Both the position numbers and the translations under genes were made by a program. A DNA stretch of 64,000 nt. Origin: Listeria monocytogenes (GTDB taxonomy: Bacteria; Bacillota; Bacilli; Lactobacillales; Listeriaceae). This document shows, in pieces, positions 52,186 through 62,863 of this stretch (position 1 is the stretch's first letter; every line of letters begins with the position of its first letter). The DNA lies in NCBI RefSeq assembly GCF_041765605.1, contig NZ_CP168900.1:1876001-1940000 (forward strand), in the 5' to 3' direction. The notes below the pieces were generated by a model. It was not told the DNA's origin. It saw nothing but the letters and a program-made list of their open reading frames with translations, and did not search any database.

Positions 52186-53472
52186 TTAGGCTGATCTATG
52201 CTCGGCTGGTAAGACTAAGTTTAAAATAATCCCGATAACTGCTGCGAGTGCCATACCTGAAAGTTGGAATGTTCCTGCTTGAATGAACAAGCCGCCAATT
52301 CCGACTACTAGCACAACCGAAGCAATAATCATATTACGATTAACACTTAGATCAATTTTATTTTCAATCATCATTCGAAGTCCGCTTGTTGCAATAACCC
52401 CAAAGAGTAACAGGGAAATGCCGCCTAGAACTGCTGTAGGAACCGAGGTGATAACTGCATTGATGTAACCGATAAATCCGAAGAGGATTGCGAAAACTGC
52501 CGCTCCTCCGATAACAAACACGCTATATACTTTTGTAATTGCTAGAACGCCAATGTTTTCACCGTAAGTCGTTACAGGTGGTCCGCCGATAAACGATGCG
52601 ATAATCGAAGCCGTACCATCCGCAAGCAAGGAACGATGAAGTCCTGGGTCTTTAAAAAAGTTTTTATTCGTAATTCGATTCAGCAATAATTGATGCCCCA
52701 TATGTTCCGCCATCGTGACAAACGCAAGTGGCGCCATACTTAAAATGACCGTCACGGTAATTACTGGGTCGATATTAACAAATGGAATGCTGAAATCTGG
52801 AATTTGGAAGAAAGACGCATTTTTGATTAACGTATAATCTACCATACCAAAAGCCATACTCGTTAAGTATCCGACTGTGAAGCCGAACAAAATCGGAATC
52901 AAGCCCATAAATCCTTTGAAAAACATCATGGCGATTATGGTTGCAAGGAGCGTAATTACTGCTACTGCCAAAGTTTCTAAACTGTATTTACCATTGTTTG
53001 TTCCCATCGCCATCGCCGCTGCGCTTGGAGCAAGTGACAAACCGATAACCATGATTACTGGTCCAACAACAATTGGTGGTAAAACCTTTTGAATCCAGTC
53101 AACACCCGCGTAGTAAACAATCAGAGAAACAATCGCATATACTACACCGACGGAGAAAGTTCCGACCATAACTGCGCCCGGTCCCCCGCCAGATTTGGCT
53201 GCAAGTAGTGCGGTAATTGGTGCAATAAAGGTAAAGGAAGAACCTAGATATGCGGGGATTTTCCCGCGAGTAATTCCTAGATAAGCAAGTGTCCCGAGTC
53301 CGCTAGATACAAGCGCTACTCCCGGACTTAACCCTGTCACACTTGGCACAAAGATAGTAGAGCCAAACATGGTGAAAAGGTGCTGGATGCTAAGAATAAT
53401 CCATTTATTAAAGCTTGGTCTTTCGTGTATATCTAGTACTGGTTTTGTCACTGTTTCTGTCGTTTCTGTCAT
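52186..53472 (-). CDS. pyrP: Uracil permease
   Basis: PyrP is a proton-coupled uracil importer of the NCS2 family. It has 428 residues from 'MTETTETVTKP', where GAGGG lies upstream; the longer frame begins 16 codons earlier inside the attenuator and is rejected. About 12-14 membrane segments are present, with the family motif 'GGPPVTTYGENIGVLAITKVYS' near 285 and a Gln/Glu-type site in 'FVTMAEHMGHQ'. It lies within the pyr operon after pyrR. Confidence 0.96.
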   Translation of the reverse strand: MTETTETVTKPVLDIHERPSFNKWIILSIQHLFTMFGSTIFVPSVTGLSPGVALVSSGLGTLAYLGITRGKIPAYLGSSFTFIAPITALLAAKSGGGPGAVMVGTFSVGVVYAIVSLIVYYAGVDWIQKVLPPIVVGPVIMVIGLSLAPSAAAMAMGTNNGKYSLETLAVAVITLLATIIAMMFFKGFMGLIPILFGFTVGYLTSMAFGMVDYTLIKNASFFQIPDFSIPFVNIDPVITVTVILSMAPLAFVTMAEHMGHQLLLNRITNKNFFKDPGLHRSLLADGTASIIASFIGGPPVTTYGENIGVLAITKVYSVFVIGGAAVFAILFGFIGYINAVITSVPTAVLGGISLLLFGVIATSGLRMMIENKIDLSVNRNMIIASVVLVVGIGGLFIQAGTFQLSGMALAAVIGIILNLVLPAEHRSA

Positions 53473-53492
53473 TTTCTTCCCTCTTTCTTCAT

Positions 53493-53600
53493 AAAAAATA
53501 CCCCTTGTCTGTGTCGACAAAGAGTATAGAATAATCCCCTATAGAAATTAATCACTCTTTGTCAGCCTCACAGGACTGCTTTTAAAAAAGTGTTACATTG
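53493..53600 (-). promoter_or_regulatory. PyrR-dependent attenuator between pyrR and pyrP
   Basis: The minus strand has the PyrR-binding motif AGTCCTGTGAGGCT at 53577-53564. It is followed by a terminator with 11 consecutive pairs (including G-U) between 53526-53516 and 53509-53499 and a T run at 53498-53493. This matches the known anti-antiterminator/terminator arrangement: UMP-bound PyrR stabilises the motif hairpin and permits termination before pyrP. Confidence 0.9.
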
Positions 53601-54290
<690 letters not shown>

Positions 54291-54297
54291 TAGACTT

Positions 54298-54326
54298 ATC
54301 TTAACCGATAGAACTCCCCTTGTCAA
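54298..54326 (-). promoter_or_regulatory. Promoter of the pyr operon
   Basis: A perfect TTGACA (54321-54326) and TAAGAT (54298-54303), 17 bases apart on the minus strand, directly upstream of the PyrR leader. Confidence 0.88.
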
Positions 54327-54344
54327 TCAAAAAAACGAAAAACA

Positions 54345-54353
54345 TGTTATACT
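54345..54353 (+). promoter_or_regulatory. Extended -10 promoter for the small basic-protein gene
   Basis: TG-T-TATACT on the plus strand, about 30 bases before the ATG at 54384. No good -35 at 17 bases; a TTGTCA at 54320 is too distant and overlaps the divergent pyr -35. Confidence 0.5.
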
Positions 54354-54383
54354 ATTAATAATAAAATAAAGGAGGCCAAACAT

Positions 54384-54614
54384 ATGGCTATATCTAAAGC
54401 AAAAAAGAAAAGACAAAAGCTCATACGCGAAGGTCATTTGAATCCTGAAATCAAGCGTAGCCCCTTTGCACTCATCGATTTAAGTTCCAAACAAACGAAA
54501 ACAAAAAAAGGATATCTTTATAGTAAGAAGCGAAAGAATCACCAAGAAGATGATTCTTTTTTTGTGACTTTTTTTAAGTTTTCACATTTTCTTCATATTA
54601 GCAGCTCGAAATAG
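54384..54614 (+). CDS. Small Lys-rich conserved protein (lmo1841-like)
   Basis: The frame encodes 76 residues, with a very basic first 55. The pattern KKKRQK.IREG..NPE..RSPFA..D....TKTKKG resembles a small Firmicute family of unknown function that I remember only as hypothetical proteins. AAAGGAGG precedes the ATG. A rho-independent terminator (54533-54563) lies inside the last third of the frame, and family members seem to end near the 'DDSFF' position. The final 20 hydrophobic residues may therefore be a read-through of an eroded stop. Confidence 0.65.
   Translation: MAISKAKKKRQKLIREGHLNPEIKRSPFALIDLSSKQTKTKKGYLYSKKRKNHQEDDSFFVTFFKFSHFLHISSSK
54533..54563 (+). terminator. Terminator hairpin inside the 3' part of the small gene
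   Basis: AAAGAATCA/TGATTCTTT stem (nine pairs, nine-base loop) followed by T residues on the plus strand, about 50 bases before the in-frame stop at 54612-54614. Confidence 0.75.
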
Positions 54615-54701
54615 TTCCCTCCTACTAGAAATTAGTCCATTTTAACAGTTCTATGTGCTATGCTGAAATAGCTAAAAACATGTACTTAAGAGGTGAACAG
54701 A

Positions 54702-55526
54702 ATGAGCATAATGAATAGCTTATTACAACAGAAAGAAACAGTCGTGCAAGGTTGGCTAACATATTATGTATCCGTCGACGATCCCTATATTTTCACTTTG
54801 AAAAATGATCATCGGCTTATGGATGAAACGGGCTTTGTGTTAGAAAATTTATTTATTGGCATGACAGAAGACTTAGGGAAAATGAATACGTTCGCTCACG
54901 AATTAGGAAAAGCACAATTTATCACTTCGCTTGGGATTTCCCGGATTTTGTTCCATATTCGCTTATTGGAAGAGTTTTTACTCGATTATGCATCAGAAAA
55001 CAATATAGAACCTACTAATTACCGTGAATTATATTTATTTAGCATCAAACTTCATCAAGTATTTAGTAGCTTTACACAGCACTTAATCGAGGGTTATAAT
55101 CGTGCACACGAACAAATGATGCTGCAAAAAGAAAATCAAATCATTAAAGAATCCACCAAATTAATTTGGATTGCCGAAAAAGTTTTTCTTTTACCATTGA
55201 TTGGTAAAATTACGGATGACCGAGCAAAACAAATTACCGAAACAGCGCTTTATGAAGCTTGCGAGCAACCGGTGAATTATTTAATTATTGATTTATCCGG
55301 CGTCCAATTAGAGTCTCCTCACATCGGCGATTATATTGACCATTTTTTCTCATCACTTAAATTAGTAGGCGTTACGCCGATTATTACAGGTATGCAACCA
55401 CAAACAGCCAAAGTGATGGTTCAAGCTAATCTGACGGAACAACGCGGTATCAAAACATTTGCAACCTTACGCCAAGCAACAAAAACACTTATGAAAGAAA
55501 AAGAAGCAAGAAACGCCCGTAAATAG
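54702..55526 (+). CDS. RsbR-paralogue stressosome protein (lmo1842-like)
   Basis: This is a 274-residue protein with an N-terminal all-helical non-haem-globin-type sensor domain (about 1-150) and a C-terminal STAS domain (about 160-270, 'NYLIIDLSGVQLESPHIGDYID', 'GVTPIITGMQPQTAKVMV'). Such RsbR paralogues sit in the stressosome that controls SigB. By eye, the first phospho-acceptor threonine aligns with Ser in 'LESPH' and the second with Val in 'AKVMV', so phosphoregulation may be altered. Start at ATG with AGAGGTG six bases upstream; a GTG three codons earlier lies in the ribosome site. Confidence 0.85.
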   Translation: MSIMNSLLQQKETVVQGWLTYYVSVDDPYIFTLKNDHRLMDETGFVLENLFIGMTEDLGKMNTFAHELGKAQFITSLGISRILFHIRLLEEFLLDYASENNIEPTNYRELYLFSIKLHQVFSSFTQHLIEGYNRAHEQMMLQKENQIIKESTKLIWIAEKVFLLPLIGKITDDRAKQITETALYEACEQPVNYLIIDLSGVQLESPHIGDYIDHFFSSLKLVGVTPIITGMQPQTAKVMVQANLTEQRGIKTFATLRQATKTLMKEKEARNARK

Positions 55527-55545
55527 GTGTTCTTGCTTCTTTTTT
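55500..55545. terminator. Bidirectional terminator shared by convergent genes
   Basis: The stem AAGAAGCAAGAA/TTCTTGCTTCTT, extended by CC/GG pairs, overlaps the last codons of the RsbR paralogue and reaches the stop of the pseudouridine synthase gene. T runs suit both strands. Confidence 0.85.
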
Positions 55546-56452
55546 AATCTTCTTGACGTAAAGATTTTAATGCTTTTTCAAATGAACTAGGAAGTGGTGC
55601 TTCAAACGTCATCCGTTCATTCGTTGTCGGATGGTCAAATCCTAATTTTGCGGCATGGAGAAATTGGCCATTGCCTTTTATCGTATTTTTTGGTCCATAT
55701 TTCGGATCACCGGCTAAAGGATGCCCGATATATTTCAAGTGCACACGAATTTGGTGCGTACGACCCGTGTCTAATTTACAATTAATAAGTGTGTAACCCG
55801 GTAAACGCTCCAACACTTCAAAATGCGTTCTTGCTTCTTTACCGTCGCGTACAACAGCCATTTTTTGACGGTCTTCTTTTGCTCGACCGATTGGGGCTTC
55901 GATGGTTCCTTTTTGGTGGACAATATCACCGTGAACAAGCGCAATATATTCCCGGTCCGAAGTCTTGTCTTTTAATTGTTTTGCTAATGATTCATGCGCG
56001 TGGTCATTTTTGGCAACCATGAGTAAGCCAGATGTATCTTTATCAATCCGGTGCACAATCCCTGGACGAATTTTACCATTAATTCCAGATAAATCATCAC
56101 AATGGAAAAGTAAGGCATTCACTAGCGTCCCACTTGCATGACCGGCAGATGGATGAACAACCATTCCTTCTGGTTTATTTACGACAAGCATATCTTTATC
56201 TTCAAAGTAAATATCTAGTGGAATGTCTTCCGCTAACACTTCAAGTTCTTCTGGTTCGCGCACTTCATAATGAATTTCGTCGCCAACTTGTACTTTGTAA
56301 TTCGGTTTCGCAAGTTCTCCGTTAACCGTAATATCGCCACTTTTTAGCATGAGTTGTATCGCTGAACGACTTTTTCCCATCATTTCAGCAATCACTTTAT
56401 CCACACGTTCGCGCGCATGACTTTCTTCTATAATCAATGTTTCATTCTGCAT
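55544..56452 (-). CDS. RluD-family ribosomal large-subunit pseudouridine synthase
   Basis: This 302-residue enzyme converts uridines in 23S rRNA to pseudouridine. An N-terminal S4 domain (about 12-75, 'RVDKVIAEMMGKSRSAIQLMLKSGDI') precedes the catalytic RluA/RluD core with the Asp in 'GIVHRIDKDTSGLLMVAKN' (Asp about 140). 'GRTHQIRVHLKYIGHPLAGD' is the second signature. It overlaps the lspA stop, the conserved lspA-rluD-pyrR neighbourhood of Bacillus (ylyB). The exact target sites are not determined here. Confidence 0.94.
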   Translation of the reverse strand: MQNETLIIEESHARERVDKVIAEMMGKSRSAIQLMLKSGDITVNGELAKPNYKVQVGDEIHYEVREPEELEVLAEDIPLDIYFEDKDMLVVNKPEGMVVHPSAGHASGTLVNALLFHCDDLSGINGKIRPGIVHRIDKDTSGLLMVAKNDHAHESLAKQLKDKTSDREYIALVHGDIVHQKGTIEAPIGRAKEDRQKMAVVRDGKEARTHFEVLERLPGYTLINCKLDTGRTHQIRVHLKYIGHPLAGDPKYGPKNTIKGNGQFLHAAKLGFDHPTTNERMTFEAPLPSSFEKALKSLRQED

Positions 56453-56916
56453 TATTTAATTCCTTTCGTTTTGCGGTCGTCTACAAAAACATACACGAGC
56501 ATTAGTACGACACCAACTGAAAGCGCGGCATCTGCCACATTAAAAATTGGGAAGTAATAATTTCCCCATACTGTCTGTACAAAATCCACTACTTCTTGAT
56601 GCAAGATTCGGTCAATAAAATTACCAATCGCACCACCTAGAATAAACGCTAAACTAATAGAAAATAGTCGCTTTCCTTTGGCATATTTTTGCATAATATA
56701 AATTATAATTCCAATAACAATGACGGTAATAAGATAGAAAAACCACATATGCCCTTCTAAAATACTCCAAGCCGCTCCGTCATTACGGTAGCTTGTCCAG
56801 TATAAGAAACCAGGAATCACTTCTATTTTCTGTCCAATTTCCATATTTTGAACAACTATCCATTTCGTCAATTGATCTAGCGCAATTACAGCTAGGGTGA
56901 TTAGATAATAATACAT
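56452..56916 (-). CDS. lspA: Lipoprotein signal peptidase (signal peptidase II)
   Basis: LspA cleaves the signal peptide of prolipoproteins after lipidation. The 154-residue protein has four membrane helices. The catalytic Asp pair lies in 'GNFIDR' (about 103) and 'FNVADAALSVG' (about 127). The substrates in this window would include LipA and the metal-binding lipoprotein. It overlaps the pseudouridine synthase gene by one base. Confidence 0.96.
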   Translation of the reverse strand: MYYYLITLAVIALDQLTKWIVVQNMEIGQKIEVIPGFLYWTSYRNDGAAWSILEGHMWFFYLITVIVIGIIIYIMQKYAKGKRLFSISLAFILGGAIGNFIDRILHQEVVDFVQTVWGNYYFPIFNVADAALSVGVVLMLVYVFVDDRKTKGIK

Positions 56917-56950
56917 TTTCCGAACCCTCTTTTCACATCAGTTAGATAAA

Positions 56951-56992
56951 AAGTACGCGCTCCCCTGTAAAAATAAGAAGAGCGCATTACTT
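56951..56992 (-). terminator. Terminator after the purine permease gene
   Basis: AAGTA.TGCGCTC/GAGCGC.TACTT stem with a 17-base loop and a TTTTT tail on the minus strand, in the gap before lspA. Confidence 0.75.
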
Positions 56993-56997
56993 CTTTG

Positions 56998-58281
56998 TTA
57001 TTGTATGATAAATTGAAGCAAAAATAAAGCTGCAATTACATACATGACTGGTGAAGTACGTTCCTCGTTTTTCGTGAAAGCACGAAGAATTGGATACGCA
57101 ATGAAACCAGCCGCAATTCCGTCTGCAATACTATACGTCAGCGGGATTAATACAATAATCAGTAGTGCTGAAAAAGTTTCTGCCGCATTCGATAAATCCA
57201 TTTCTTTAAATTCTTGCAGCATCGACATACCGATAATAATTAAAATCGGCGCAATCGCACTGTTCGGAATAAAAGATAATACCGGCATTAAGAAAAGGGA
57301 TGCGATAAAGAACAGACCAGTTGTTATTGTTGCTAAACCAGTTTTTGCTCCACTCGCAAACATCGAGCCACTTTCAAGTGCAGAGATGGTTGGGCTTGTA
57401 CCAAATAAGCCAGATAAAAAGGCTGTCAGTGAGCTAGCTTTTAAAATGCGTGGTAATTTTTCGGTTTGCTTCAGTTGCCTTACTTGTCCATTGGTAAGTC
57501 CAACTGTTTCAAACACAATAACCATCGTCATCGTAAAGACGGCACTCCAAAAACCAACGCTCGCCATTCCGGAAAAATCAGCTTTAAAGAGTACATCACT
57601 CCACGGTGCAACGCTTATCGAAGCACCTCCAGCTTTCCCGGCAACACCAAACATCACACCAACGACTGTCCCGATTATTAAACTCCATAAGAAAGCGCCT
57701 GGAATTTTTCGAATAACTAGAATCATCGTTAATAGTAGTGTTACAAGTGTTGCTAAAACGAATGGATCGCCTAAATCTCCAACGGCAATAATAGCATGTT
57801 TCCCGCGCGTGACGATTCCGCCCTTCTCAAGCCCTAGGAAGATTAAGAATAAACCTAACCCAACCGTAATCGCTTGTTTTAAAATGGGCGGAATAGCTTC
57901 ATTTAGTTTTCCTGCAAGTGGTGTAAACGCAAGAATCATAAATAGTAAGCCACTCATCGTGACAGCAGCGAGTGCAACCTGCCAACTTAGTCCCATTCCT
58001 TGAACAAGAGTATACGCAAACAGCGCATTAATCCCCATCCCAGGCATTAGAATAAGCGGTGCATTTGCCCAAAATCCCATAATCAAACAACCTAACGCCG
58101 AAATAAAGATCGTCGCAAGGACTGCTCCTTGATAAGGAACTCCAGCCTCAGCTAAAATCGAGCTATTGACGACAATAATATATGCCACCGTAAAAAAGCC
58201 AATCATACCAGCCAAAAATTCGGTCCGGATATTGGTTTTATGCTCGTTCAGCCGAAATACTTTGTTGAAAAATTTCTGCAT
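56998..58281 (-). CDS. AzgA-type guanine/hypoxanthine permease
   Basis: This is a 427-residue integral membrane protein with about 12-14 helices. Family features are the N-terminal 'TEFLAGMIGFFTVAYIIVVN' and 'LMPGMGINALFAYTLV', and a central 'FETVGLTNGQ' motif. These place it with the PbuG/PbuO purine transporters rather than with uracil permeases of the PyrP type. Monocistronic, with a terminator downstream and a short GC-rich leader upstream. The exact purine cannot be read from the sequence. Confidence 0.9.
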   Translation of the reverse strand: MQKFFNKVFRLNEHKTNIRTEFLAGMIGFFTVAYIIVVNSSILAEAGVPYQGAVLATIFISALGCLIMGFWANAPLILMPGMGINALFAYTLVQGMGLSWQVALAAVTMSGLLFMILAFTPLAGKLNEAIPPILKQAITVGLGLFLIFLGLEKGGIVTRGKHAIIAVGDLGDPFVLATLVTLLLTMILVIRKIPGAFLWSLIIGTVVGVMFGVAGKAGGASISVAPWSDVLFKADFSGMASVGFWSAVFTMTMVIVFETVGLTNGQVRQLKQTEKLPRILKASSLTAFLSGLFGTSPTISALESGSMFASGAKTGLATITTGLFFIASLFLMPVLSFIPNSAIAPILIIIGMSMLQEFKEMDLSNAAETFSALLIIVLIPLTYSIADGIAAGFIAYPILRAFTKNEERTSPVMYVIAALFLLQFIIQ

Positions 58282-58348
58282 ACTTTTTCCTCATTATGAA
58301 ATTGTCCCTCTCCCAACCCGCAGAGTATTGCCCCTGCCACAGAACTTT

Positions 58349-58354
58349 ATTATA
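58349..58354 (-). promoter_or_regulatory. -10 element for the purine permease gene
   Basis: TG-T-TATAAT extended -10 on the minus strand (TATAAT at 58354-58349), with a weak -35. The leader of about 65 bases has a GCAG/CTGC hairpin but not the conserved core of a purine riboswitch. Confidence 0.6.
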
Positions 58355-58417
58355 ACAAAGATAGTACATATACGAAAGGAAAAGTTTTTTGTTACGCCGC
58401 CAGAACGCCTTATTTAT

Positions 58418-58426
58418 GCTATAATC
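58418..58426 (+). promoter_or_regulatory. Extended -10 promoter for the MATE gene
   Basis: TG-C-TATAAT on the plus strand, followed by an AAGGAGATGA ribosome site and the TTG start at 58455. Confidence 0.65.
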
Positions 58427-58454
58427 TTTAAGGATGTAAAAAGGAGATGATTAC

Positions 58455-59825
58455 TTGCAACAAACAGTCACATATGGGGCAAAATGGAAACAATTTTTAA
58501 CGATATTCACACCGATTGTCATTACACAGCTTACACTTTTTTCTATGACATTTTTCGATACAACGATGAGCGGAAATTATTCGAATCAAGCGCTGGCTGG
58601 TGTAGCAATTGGTAGTTCGTTTTGGGCTCCGGTGAATGCCGCCTTTTCTGGGTTATTAATGGCTATCACGCCAATTATCGCTCAATTAATCGGGGCGAAG
58701 AAAGAAAAACAAGTCAAAAACACAGTGCATAACGGCCTATATATTGCTTTATTTTTAGCTTTTATTTTGATTCTTATTAATTTTTTGGTCGTTCCAACGA
58801 TTTTGACACACATGCCTGTCACAGCAGAAGTTGCGCATATCGCTCGTCATTTCTTGAACGGCATTTGTATCGGGATTCCCGCTTTCTTTATTTCTGCGAT
58901 TTTACGTTCTTTCATCGATTCACTTGGTCTAACTCGGGTGACGATGTTCACTACACTTTGTACCGTACCATTTAATATCTTTTTAAATTACTGTTTTATT
59001 TTTGGGAACTTCGGTTTTCCGGAAATGGGTGGTGCTGGTAGTGGTTACGCGACAGGGATTACGTATTGGCTCGTTGTTTTAGTGAGTGTGATTCTGATTC
59101 AAACACAAACGAGATTGCGCAAATTCGGTATTTTTAAAAGCCTTACAGCGCTTCGTTTTTCTAAAGTAAAAGAAATTATCGGGATTGGCGTTCCAAATGG
59201 TTTAACGATTTTATTTGAAACGAGTATTTTCTCAGCCGTGACGATTTTAATGGGCGCTTTTGGGACGGAGACGATTGCGGCGCATCAATCGGCAAATAGT
59301 GTTTGTACGTTGCTTTACGCCTTCCCGCTTAGTGTCGCTTCCACGCTAACCATCCTTGGCGGTTACGAAACCGGCGCGAAACGTTTAAAAGACGCCAAAC
59401 AATATCGCCATATTGGCATGACCGCTGCGATTTTAATTGGTTGTGTGAACGGAGCTATCCTTTTTTTCTTCCGCGATACAATTGCCGGATTTTACACGAA
59501 TGATTCCGCGCTTATTGATTTAATTATGCATTTCTTAGTTTACGCGATTCTGTTCCAATTCGCAGATGCTGTCTTGTCGCCAGTTCTTGGGGCACTTCGG
59601 GGTTACAAGGATGTTACGATTACCACCATTGTCGCCTTTATTTCTTATTGGTTAATTGGTCTACCAGTAGGTTACGGATTATCTTTCACGAATTTAGGAC
59701 CATTCGGTTACTGGATTGGTTTAAGTACCGGCCTATTTGTCGCCGCATTTATTTTGTCGCTTCGAGTTCGGAAAACAGAGCAAAAACTTTCCTTAAACGC
59801 AAAAAACGCAGAGATTTCAAGTTAA
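58455..59825 (+). CDS. MATE-family multidrug/organic cation exporter
   Basis: This is a 456-residue membrane protein with 12 predicted helices in two homologous halves, typical of MATE transporters (NorM branch). Seen are 'TQLTLFSMTFFDTTMSG' near the start and 'IGVPNGLTILFETSIFSAV' opening the second half. It exports drugs or cations in exchange for Na+ or H+; substrate unknown. TTG start with AAGGAG nine bases upstream. The stop codon lies inside the terminator hairpin at 59805-59840. The last 20 codons are part of a diverged direct repeat found again at 61023. Confidence 0.92.
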   Translation: MQQTVTYGAKWKQFLTIFTPIVITQLTLFSMTFFDTTMSGNYSNQALAGVAIGSSFWAPVNAAFSGLLMAITPIIAQLIGAKKEKQVKNTVHNGLYIALFLAFILILINFLVVPTILTHMPVTAEVAHIARHFLNGICIGIPAFFISAILRSFIDSLGLTRVTMFTTLCTVPFNIFLNYCFIFGNFGFPEMGGAGSGYATGITYWLVVLVSVILIQTQTRLRKFGIFKSLTALRFSKVKEIIGIGVPNGLTILFETSIFSAVTILMGAFGTETIAAHQSANSVCTLLYAFPLSVASTLTILGGYETGAKRLKDAKQYRHIGMTAAILIGCVNGAILFFFRDTIAGFYTNDSALIDLIMHFLVYAILFQFADAVLSPVLGALRGYKDVTITTIVAFISYWLIGLPVGYGLSFTNLGPFGYWIGLSTGLFVAAFILSLRVRKTEQKLSLNAKNAEISS

Positions 59826-59870
59826 TCTCTGCGTTTTTTTATTTCGCTAAACCAGCATGAATTTTATCTA
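59761..59870. repeat. Left copy of a diverged direct repeat flanking an accessory gene
   Basis: This stretch contains the last MATE codons, the terminator and a relic of the mntA 3' end. It matches 61023-61120 in the same orientation. The core 59801-59870 is about five-sixths identical by eye. The MATE-coding part matches (TTCGAGTTCGGAAAAC against TTCAAGTTTGGAAAAC) and then has a 12-18 base gap. Confidence 0.85.
59805..59840 (+). terminator. Terminator of the MATE gene
   Basis: AACGCAGAGATT/AATCTCTGCGTT stem (12 pairs, seven-base loop) and seven T residues. The MATE stop codon is in the loop region. Confidence 0.92.
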
Positions 59871-59874
59871 GTTT
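59839..59874 (-). pseudogene. Relic of the mntA 3' end (11 codons plus stop)
   Basis: Read on the minus strand, this encodes KLDKIHAGLAK and a TAA stop. The intact lipoprotein gene at 61089 ends in [11 protein letters not shown] and TAA. Similarity stops abruptly upstream of the relic. It is the trace of a former mntA end adjacent to the MATE gene, now cut off by the accessory segment. Confidence 0.85.
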
Positions 59875-59927
59875 GCTTTACTCGTATTTGTATGGTTTAT
59901 TATAGAATAAAGTCTATAGGCTAGTCT

Positions 59928-60752
59928 TTATTTTATTTGATAGTTTATTTTCCCATATACTTCTTCACTAAAAAAGTCTCTATGCGCCAAATCCACTGGT
60001 ATTTCGTCATCATCTAATCCATACGCTATTGCGCATTTTACCGTAGCACCTATTTCTATCTCTTCTGATAATCTTGAAGCTGAATCTAAAAACTGAGCAT
60101 CATCCAAAGTAGTTGATTTAAGTGTATTTAATAGATCAGACCTTGTATCTTGATAGATAGCAATATACTCCCCCCAGCTCCCCAGTGCCGAAGCAGATAA
60201 AGATGATTTATTTGTTACTTCAAACCAAAAAGCTATTATAGGTTTATCCCCAGACTCGTTGCCCTTTGCTCCAATTGGGATTATTTTATGACTCGTGATT
60301 TGGATTTTGATTTGTTCATTCTCTATCACACCATTTTCTAATGTTGGTGCTTCCTTTAATTTTTTCTTCTTGTGTTCCAGTATAGTTTCAGGGTTATATA
60401 AAGTCTGTAGAGTCTCCATATCCATTTGATTGGTATAAGAAGCCCTTATATTATTGGAATCAATTGGAGGCTTAATAGAAGATTTACTATTGAAACTAGC
60501 TCCATTTACAATTAATAAGCTTATAGCTATTACAGAAATAGTCGTTCCCGAAATGCCTGCATCTTTTGGATTCTTAAAAATTCCGATTATCGATAAAATT
60601 AATCCTACTGTTAAGACTATCCATCCTAACAAGGGAGTCCACCCCGTAAACATTTCAATAATTGCATAGGTTAATCCAGTTAACGCGAAGATAAATCCAG
60701 CTGAACCTAATATATTTTCTGTTGTCAAAACTTTGTATTTTCCGTCTTCCAT
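59928..60752 (-). CDS. Membrane protein with extracytoplasmic DUF5067-like domain (accessory)
   Basis: This is a 274-residue protein of unknown function. Residues about 10-95 hold three hydrophobic segments ('ILGSAGFIFALTGLTYAII', 'LLGWIVLTVGLILSIIGIF', 'TTISVIAISLLIVNGASF'). The remainder (about 100-274) is soluble with a beta-sandwich look ('IKIQITSHKIIP', 'IIAFWFEVTNKS', 'LSEEIEIGATVKCAIAYGL'), reminiscent of DUF5067/DUF4352-type domains. The ATG used has AAGGAG ten bases upstream; the frame extends 14 codons further without a site. It is AT-rich and lies between direct repeats, so it looks acquired or strain-variable. Confidence 0.75.
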   Translation of the reverse strand: MEDGKYKVLTTENILGSAGFIFALTGLTYAIIEMFTGWTPLLGWIVLTVGLILSIIGIFKNPKDAGISGTTISVIAISLLIVNGASFNSKSSIKPPIDSNNIRASYTNQMDMETLQTLYNPETILEHKKKKLKEAPTLENGVIENEQIKIQITSHKIIPIGAKGNESGDKPIIAFWFEVTNKSSLSASALGSWGEYIAIYQDTRSDLLNTLKSTTLDDAQFLDSASRLSEEIEIGATVKCAIAYGLDDDEIPVDLAHRDFFSEEVYGKINYQIK

Positions 60753-61022
60753 CTTATCTCTACTCCTTGTTGTTATTTTATGTTTAGCATCCAATTTCGT
60801 TAGGATAACATGAATGATCCTTCTAAAAAATTGGAATGTCAGAACTTAAGTCTAGGTTGTATTCACCAGAGTATTTTACTAAAAGTGGCAAGAAATCCCA
60901 CGGTTATCTAAATAAATCATATCATAATTATTATACATATCATGTAATTTAAATATTCTGACTAATAAACAACTACACACTTAAGAATAATAGGATGCAT
61001 ATACCCGCATTTGTTCTATCCC
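60753..61022. other. Gene-free AT-rich stretch upstream of the accessory gene
   Basis: About 270 bases contain no supported frame. The part from 60900 to 61000 is very AT-rich. A promoter for the accessory gene is expected here, but no convincing -35/-10 pair was found. Confidence 0.5.
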
Positions 61023-62860
<1,838 letters not shown>

Positions 62861-62863
62861 CCC

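Noticed and set aside
57044-58003. 319-codon plus-strand frame opposite the purine permease
   Set aside because: It is the antisense shadow of a strongly recognisable AzgA transporter; its translation shows no recognisable domain and no ribosome site was seen.
58290-58345. Purine riboswitch in the permease leader
   Set aside because: The leader is only about 65 bases and lacks the conserved purine aptamer core; only a small GCAG/CTGC hairpin is visible.
59928-61022. Transposon or integrase-mediated mobile element
   Set aside because: No transposase, integrase, terminal inverted repeats or short target-site duplication is visible; the flanking repeats are diverged gene ends, which fits homologous recombination better.
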